A stretch of DNA of 64,000 nucleotides, taken from contig JAEZHY010000113.1 of NCBI GenBank assembly GCA_023416335.1, forward strand, positions 1 to 64,000. The letters run 5' to 3'. Positions within the stretch are counted from its first letter, which is position 1; the number at the start of each line of letters is the position of its first letter. A model generated the notes under the pieces. The model searched no databases, was not told where the DNA came from, and saw nothing but the letters and a program-made list of their open reading frames with translations. The position numbers and the translations under genes were made by a program. Positions 59,779-64,000 of this stretch are shown here, piece after piece. The DNA is from Pseudomonadota bacterium (GTDB lineage Bacteria; Desulfobacterota; Syntrophobacteria; Syntrophobacterales; Syntrophobacteraceae).

Positions 59779-61488
59779 TCAGAGCTTTCCCGATCTAATA
59801 ATCGAAATAATGAGCCAGATTCCGAGAAGGGTCGCGATTACGTAGCCGGCTATGCCCAGGAGCGCCGTGAGGGATATCGTTTGTGCTCCGAAGAGCCCTG
59901 TCGTGAACTCGAGTATCTTCTGTCCCGAATTGAGAACCATTGCTGCGCCGATGATCGATGCCGCAATGACGATCCCGACCGTCAGGCGGTTTACTCCTTT
60001 TTCTATCTGCGACTGGGTCTGCTCAAGGCCGGTGTGGTGCAGTTCGACGCGCTGCTTCCCGGCTGCCGTCTGCCTGAGGATTTGACTCAGATGTTTTGGG
60101 TAGCTCCGCAGGTACCCGGCCATAGTTCGTGCTTCTCGGTCGAGATTCTTTCGCAGGCTCCGGGTGTCGAGTCCCCGCTGGAGGAGCTTCTTCGCAAACG
60201 GCTTTGTGACTTCCAGGATGCTTGCGTCGCTCCCGAGGATCTTCCCCAGGGCTTCGGTCTGAATGAACGTCTTGAGCAGGAGCAGCAGGTTCCGGGGAAG
60301 CCTTATATGATACTTCAGGACGAGATTCATGAGCTGGTCATAGACGTCCTTAACCGAGATATGGCTGAGGGACCGTCCGTAGAACGGCTCGCTTACGTCC
60401 TTCAAATCGCTGCGAAACGAGGTGAGGTCCATCTCCTCATTGATCAACCCTGCGTCCGTCAGGGCATCCATCACCATATCGTAGTCGTGTTCGGCATAGC
60501 CCAGGAAAAGATTTGCGATCTGGCGCATCATCTCTTCGTCCAGGTATCCCGTAATGCCGAAATCGACCAGGCTGACGCGCCCGTCGTACATGACGATGGT
60601 GTTGCCGGGATGAGGATCGGCATGGAAGAAGCCGTAGGTCATGAGCTGCCGGGAGAAGGAGCGCAGTCCTATCATGGCCACTTCCTTGGGGTCGATTCCG
60701 GCTGCCCGAATTTCTTCTACCTGGTCCATTTTGATCCCGTCGATATGTTCCATAACGAGTACGGACCGGGTCGTAAAATCCCAGTAGACTTTCGGGATGT
60801 AAATCTCTTCGACTTCCTCGAAGTTCCTTGCGAACTTTTCGATGCTTCCGGCTTCGATCATCATGTCGAGTTCGCGGGTGATGTTGCGTTCGAATTCCTT
60901 GACCAGGTTGACCGCTCCGATCACCCTTCCGATTTCGAAGGACCTTTCCACCCTTTCTGCAAGGAAATACATGACCCGCAGATCTTCTTCGATCCTGCGG
61001 TCGATTCCCGGCCGAATGATTTTGACCGCCACCTTTTCGCCGGAATGGAGTACGGCGATGTGGACCTGGCCGACGGAAGCGGCTGCGAGGCATTTTTCTT
61101 CGAACTGAGAGAATATCGCCGGTAGCGGACGTTTTACTTCCCGCTCGATTACCGCTTTTACTTCCTCGAAAGGAACCGGGGGGACCATGTCCTGGAGCTT
61201 TTTGAACTCAGCGATATAGCCGGGCGGGAAGAGGTCGGCGCGGGTGCTCATGAGTTGGCCCAGTTTGACGAAGCTGGGGCCGAGTTCTTCCAGGATGAGC
61301 CGTATCCGGCGGGGAGAAGGGAGGGCGTATCGGAGGAACGACTCACCCTCCGAGTCCGCGGGCTGCTTTCTCTTTCCGTTCACGAGCCTTTCGACCAGGT
61401 CGCCGAGCCCGTGCCTGAAGAGGACTGCCGAAATCACGCCGAAACGTCTTATTCCTTTGAGCCCTTGAATGCCTCTGGAGAGTTTCAT
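59779..61488 (-). CDS. ABC1/UbiB-family protein kinase-like protein
   Basis: 569-residue membrane-anchored atypical kinase. The family KxGQ motif is in FVKLGQLMSTRADL, the nucleotide lysine in EKVAVKIIRPG, and catalytic/metal-loop residues in FHADPHPGNTIVMYDG and LVDFGITG. Two hydrophobic helices close the protein (about 500-520 and 535-560). UbiB-type proteins support quinone biosynthesis or lipid homeostasis; in an anaerobe this points to menaquinone or membrane-lipid functions, an inference. It stands alone; 61,489-61,704 upstream holds nothing recognisable. Confidence 0.93.
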   Translation of the reverse strand: MKLSRGIQGLKGIRRFGVISAVLFRHGLGDLVERLVNGKRKQPADSEGESFLRYALPSPRRIRLILEELGPSFVKLGQLMSTRADLFPPGYIAEFKKLQDMVPPVPFEEVKAVIEREVKRPLPAIFSQFEEKCLAAASVGQVHIAVLHSGEKVAVKIIRPGIDRRIEEDLRVMYFLAERVERSFEIGRVIGAVNLVKEFERNITRELDMMIEAGSIEKFARNFEEVEEIYIPKVYWDFTTRSVLVMEHIDGIKMDQVEEIRAAGIDPKEVAMIGLRSFSRQLMTYGFFHADPHPGNTIVMYDGRVSLVDFGITGYLDEEMMRQIANLFLGYAEHDYDMVMDALTDAGLINEEMDLTSFRSDLKDVSEPFYGRSLSHISVKDVYDQLMNLVLKYHIRLPRNLLLLLKTFIQTEALGKILGSDASILEVTKPFAKKLLQRGLDTRSLRKNLDREARTMAGYLRSYPKHLSQILRQTAAGKQRVELHHTGLEQTQSQIEKGVNRLTVGIVIAASIIGAAMVLNSGQKILEFTTGLFGAQTISLTALLGIAGYVIATLLGIWLIISIIRSGKL

Positions 61489-61704
61489 TTATTCCCCTTG
61501 GACCAATGAGATGGAGCGGAAAGCGGCGCGCCGGGACGGCCTTCCGTCTCGACCCGGGAAGCCCCGAGTCTGTTCGCCTGAGCCCGATCAGTCGGGGAAA
61601 AGGTAAGCAAGCGAAGCCCTAAATATAGCCTATCCCGGATTTTTCACAAAGCAATTGCGGAAGCGGCGTACCCCATGCCCGGAATCGTTTCTCTGAAAAA
61701 TCGA

Positions 61705-62496
61705 CTATTCTCGAGTCCGGATGTGGAACACGCTCCGTACGTTGGCTGTTGTCCGTTCCGCTACTTTTTCAAACGGTTCCGCCCGGAGTTCCGCCACCTT
61801 GCGCGCGGTGTGCAGCACGTAAGCCGGTTCGTTCGGTTTTCCCCTGAAGGGCACGGGAGCAAGGTAAGGTGAGTCGGTCTCGACGAGCAGCCTATCCAGA
61901 GGAGCGCGCCTGACCGCGTCCTGCAATGACTCGGTTTTAGTGAATGTCACTACTCCGGGAATCGAGAGGTAAAAGCCCATGTCCAGGCATTTGCGGGCAA
62001 TCTCCCAATCGCCCGAAAAGCAGTGCATCACGGAAACGGGCAAATTGGGCAGGAACTCCGGGATAATGCGGAAGAAGTCTTCCCAGGCGTCCCGGATATG
62101 GAAGACAACGGGCTTCCCTATCCTGCACGCCAATGCAAGCTGCTGCCTCATGCACTCTATTTGAATTTCCTTCGGCTTGAGGTTCCGGTAGTAATCGAGT
62201 CCGATTTCACCGACCGCAACGACTTTTTTTCTCGTCGCGATTGCTTCAAGCTCATGCATGGCTGCTTCGTCGGGAATGAAGGAATCGTGGGGATGGATCC
62301 CCGCTGAGGCGTAGATTGAGTCGTACTTCTCGGCAATAGCGACTGCCGTTCGGCTGCTCGGAATATCGATGCCGATTGTGATTATTGTGGAGACCCCTGC
62401 TTCTTGTGCTCGTCGGATAACTTCGGGAATGGAGTCGGCGAATTCGGGGAAATCCAGATGAGCGTGGGAATCGATTATTTCGGGTAAATCCGGCAT
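61705..62496 (-). CDS. TatD-family metal-dependent hydrolase
   Basis: 263-residue TIM-barrel metallohydrolase. Metal ligands are visible: IDSHAHLDF, VAVGEIGLDYY (Glu), VVFHIRDAWED (His), VMHCFSGDW (His) and LLVETDSPYLAP (Asp). These proteins act as DNA exonucleases or D-amino-acyl-tRNA deacylases. The ATG at 62,496 gives the usual N-terminus, but the nearest GGAGG is 17 bases upstream; an in-frame TTG at 62,529 adds 11 residues. The SH3-domain gene is divergent and 143 bp away. Confidence 0.94.
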   Translation of the reverse strand: MPDLPEIIDSHAHLDFPEFADSIPEVIRRAQEAGVSTIITIGIDIPSSRTAVAIAEKYDSIYASAGIHPHDSFIPDEAAMHELEAIATRKKVVAVGEIGLDYYRNLKPKEIQIECMRQQLALACRIGKPVVFHIRDAWEDFFRIIPEFLPNLPVSVMHCFSGDWEIARKCLDMGFYLSIPGVVTFTKTESLQDAVRRAPLDRLLVETDSPYLAPVPFRGKPNEPAYVLHTARKVAELRAEPFEKVAERTTANVRSVFHIRTRE

Positions 62497-62552
62497 GTTT
62501 ACGTGTTTTTCTGCCTCCTGATCGGTCAAAATGAAAGTATTGGGCTTTTCGC

Positions 62553-62581
62553 TTGCCCGGTGCTGAATGCGAAACTATAAT
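62553..62581 (+). promoter_or_regulatory. Sigma-70 promoter for the SH3-domain gene
   Basis: TTGCCC at 62,553-62,558 and a perfect TATAAT at 62,576-62,581 are spaced by exactly 17 bp. The predicted start site is near 62,588, about 50 bases before the chosen start codon. Confidence 0.75.
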
Positions 62582-62639
62582 GCGACATTCCACTCAGAGA
62601 CTACAACAAGATAATTATCAGGTTATGAGGCGAAAGAAT

Positions 62640-63302
62640 ATGAGTGTGTTCCGACTGGCCTTCGGGTCTGTGATTCTTCTTGCGGCTGTTTCCCTTACAG
62701 GTACTGCGCTTGCCGCAACTAAAGCTTACACGACTGATACACAGGAAGTGCCTTTGCATGCGACCAGCCGACAGAGCAGCAAGACCATCTTGTCGATCCC
62801 GCCCGCTTCCGAGGTTGAAGTCATCAGTTCGAGCGGCTGGGCACATGTGCGTTTCACGAAGCCGGACGGCCAGGTTCGTGACGGCTGGGTACAGAGTAAG
62901 TTCCTTGGTTCCAGACCCCCCGATTCGACGATCGCTAAAGAGTTGAACGCCGAAAACGCGGTATTGAAAGAGCAGTTGGGCACGCTCGACAATGAGAGGA
63001 CCGGGCTTTCGCAGAGGGAAAAGGACCTTACGGAAAAACTCACGAAATTGAATGCCGCCTATGAGGAACTCAAAAACGGGTCTGCAAATTACGTGAAGCT
63101 CAAGACCGAGTTTGACTCTGCAAAGACGAGCCTTGCAAGCGCGCAGGAAAATATCCAGAACCTCATCCAGGAAAATGAGAGCCTGAAGCTGTCCCAGAGG
63201 ATGCAATGGTTCGCTGCCGGTTCTTTTGTACTCCTTTTCGGATGGTTCCTGGGCTGGGCGACCGGCAGGCGAAACAAGAGAAAACGCGGCTATTATTATT
63301 GA
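62640..63302 (+). CDS. SH3-domain, coiled-coil, membrane-anchored protein (TIGR04211-like)
   Basis: 220 residues. A signal sequence (LAFGSVILLAAVSLTGTALA) is followed by a bacterial SH3 domain (about 32-95, TQEVPLHATSRQSSKTILSI and GWAHVRFT). A coiled coil (about 100-185) and a C-terminal helix (FAAGSFVLLFGWFLGWATG) come next, with a basic tail RRNKRKRGYYY. This is the usual layout of TIGR04211 proteins, thought to bind the cell wall while anchored in the inner membrane. Both ATG 62,625 and ATG 62,640 are in frame; the second has GAGG nine bases upstream. Confidence 0.87.
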   Translation: MSVFRLAFGSVILLAAVSLTGTALAATKAYTTDTQEVPLHATSRQSSKTILSIPPASEVEVISSSGWAHVRFTKPDGQVRDGWVQSKFLGSRPPDSTIAKELNAENAVLKEQLGTLDNERTGLSQREKDLTEKLTKLNAAYEELKNGSANYVKLKTEFDSAKTSLASAQENIQNLIQENESLKLSQRMQWFAAGSFVLLFGWFLGWATGRRNKRKRGYYY

Positions 63303-63354
63303 GTTGCGGCAAATACCGAAGACATCCCGATAATTCCGGACAGACCGATTCGTG

Positions 63355-63400
63355 AAAGGCGGGCACGCAGAAAAGAGCGTGCTCGCCTTTTCTGCTTTTT
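63355..63400 (+). terminator. Rho-independent terminator
   Basis: AAAGGCGGGCACGC pairs with GCGTGCTCGCCTTT over about 14 bp (one mismatch) with an 8-base loop, followed by 'tctgcttttt'. It lies 53 bp after the SH3-domain gene stop. Confidence 0.85.
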
Positions 63401-63411
63401 GCAGAAAATCA

Positions 63412-64000
63412 TCAACCACGAAGTTCCTGGAGCAGCATAGCCGCAACCAAAATACGAAAGGCAAAAGCTCTCAACCACGAAATACACGAAAGAAAACAAT
63501 GGGATAAGATTGTAGTATGGGCACAATGCTTCATCGTGCCCATCGCCTTGCGCTCGGAACCAAACGATGGGTGACACGGGCAACGTGGTTTTGGTTGCCC
63601 GTGCCGCAGGCAAGAGGGACTGGTGCTTCTACGCGAAGCCTCTTGTCCTCCGGCCCCAGGCAACGTTAAAGCCTGTTGCCCGGGCCACCCGCCGCAACCA
63701 AAATATTAAAGGCAAAATCTCTCAACCACGAAATACACGAAAATCACGAAAGAAAACAACGGGATAAGGTCGTAGGATGGGTGAAGCGGAGAGGCTGTGT
63801 CGTCTGTCGATGAAAACCAGCCCAACCCCGGTCAGTTACGACGCGGTCTCGGAGCGTAACCCATCGTTCTTGGATGAGCCATAGGTACGAAAGTGCCGTT
63901 TTGCTCCCCTCAACATAATGGGAACGGAAGTTTCGTATTTCATAAAAGCAGGGCCGTCGGGAACCAAAATCCGGCCTTGGACGAGCATGAAACTTCGATC
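63412..64000. repeat. Dispersed composite repeats, right-end copies
   Basis: Two copies of the 'aaccacgaaatacacgaaag' module lie near 63,412-63,560 and 63,690-63,920. The first continues into 'ggcaacgtggttttggttgc', the inverted partner of positions 1-225. The second continues into the 'cgtaggatgggtgaagcgga...cgtaacccatcgttcttgga' unit, in the same orientation as the right arm near 46.8 kb. The window ends in 'agcatgaaacttcgatc', related to the 59.5-kb module. No gene is seen. Confidence 0.85.

Noticed and set aside
59521..61125. 534-codon frame antisense to the ABC1 kinase
   Set aside because: Shadow frame starting in the repeat module; the minus strand shows every ABC1 motif.

Overview
The window looks like chromosome of an anaerobic, Gram-negative bacterium, most probably a Desulfobacterota (former Deltaproteobacteria) relative of the Syntrophobacter type. 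This is an inference from gene content: HdrA/MvhD electron-transfer proteins, a Tat-exported NiFe hydrogenase, late cobalamin biosynthesis genes, a sigma-54 activator with several histidine kinases and response regulators, and acyl-CoA enzymes. No marker gene fixes the genus.

Layout. 0.2-5.9 kb: an FtsX-type ABC exporter, a B12-binding-type radical SAM protein and a GYD-domain protein, all on the minus strand. 5.9-7.3 kb: a repeat island holding a GxxExxY gene followed by two extra copies of its 3' end. 7.4-10.6 kb: a NiFe hydrogenase operon (small, large, maturation protease) behind a good sigma-54 promoter; its small subunit carries a tri-haem c-type tail. 11-16.5 kb: cobB-cobQ-cbiB-cobD. 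17.2-22.3 kb: acetoacetyl-CoA synthetase, an isochorismatase-fold hydrolase, two orphan FixJ-type regulators near matching palindromes, and uridine kinase. 22.5-32.3 kb: a tightly overlapping ten-gene minus-strand operon built around MoxR, DUF58, DUF4350, DUF4129-like, SpoIIM-like and RDD proteins.

32.7-46.4 kb is the most unusual part. It encodes an HdrA with a truncated GltD-like flavoprotein insert, MvhD, an FdhB/FrhB-like iron-sulfur protein, a double HdrA with a complete response-regulator receiver domain embedded in it, a membrane kinase whose periplasmic sensor has c-type haem motifs, a receiver-kinase hybrid, a universal stress protein and two small cysteine-rich proteins. Read together, this suggests electron bifurcation or confurcation directly controlled by phosphorylation. 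Imperfect inverted repeats of about 280 bp flank the block.

47-52.4 kb: a Rossmann-fold histidine kinase with an NtrC-type sigma-54 activator, themselves bracketed by inverted ~200-bp repeats, then a receiver-PAS-kinase. 52.7-58.5 kb: a secreted papain-like protease with three PASTA domains, a tandem duplication that copied the end of an arsenate reductase/LMW phosphatase gene, a URO-D-family protein and an AMACR-like acyl-CoA enzyme. 58.6-63.3 kb: tRNA-Arg, an isochorismatase-family hydrolase, an ABC1/UbiB-family kinase, TatD and an SH3/coiled-coil membrane protein. Both window ends carry the same repeat in opposite orientations.

Intergenic DNA is unusually rich in two repeat types: modules containing 'ACGAAATACACGAAAGAAAACAA', and palindromic modules with ends like 'GTAGGATGGGT'. 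All alignments were done by eye; coordinates of repeats are approximate to a few bases.
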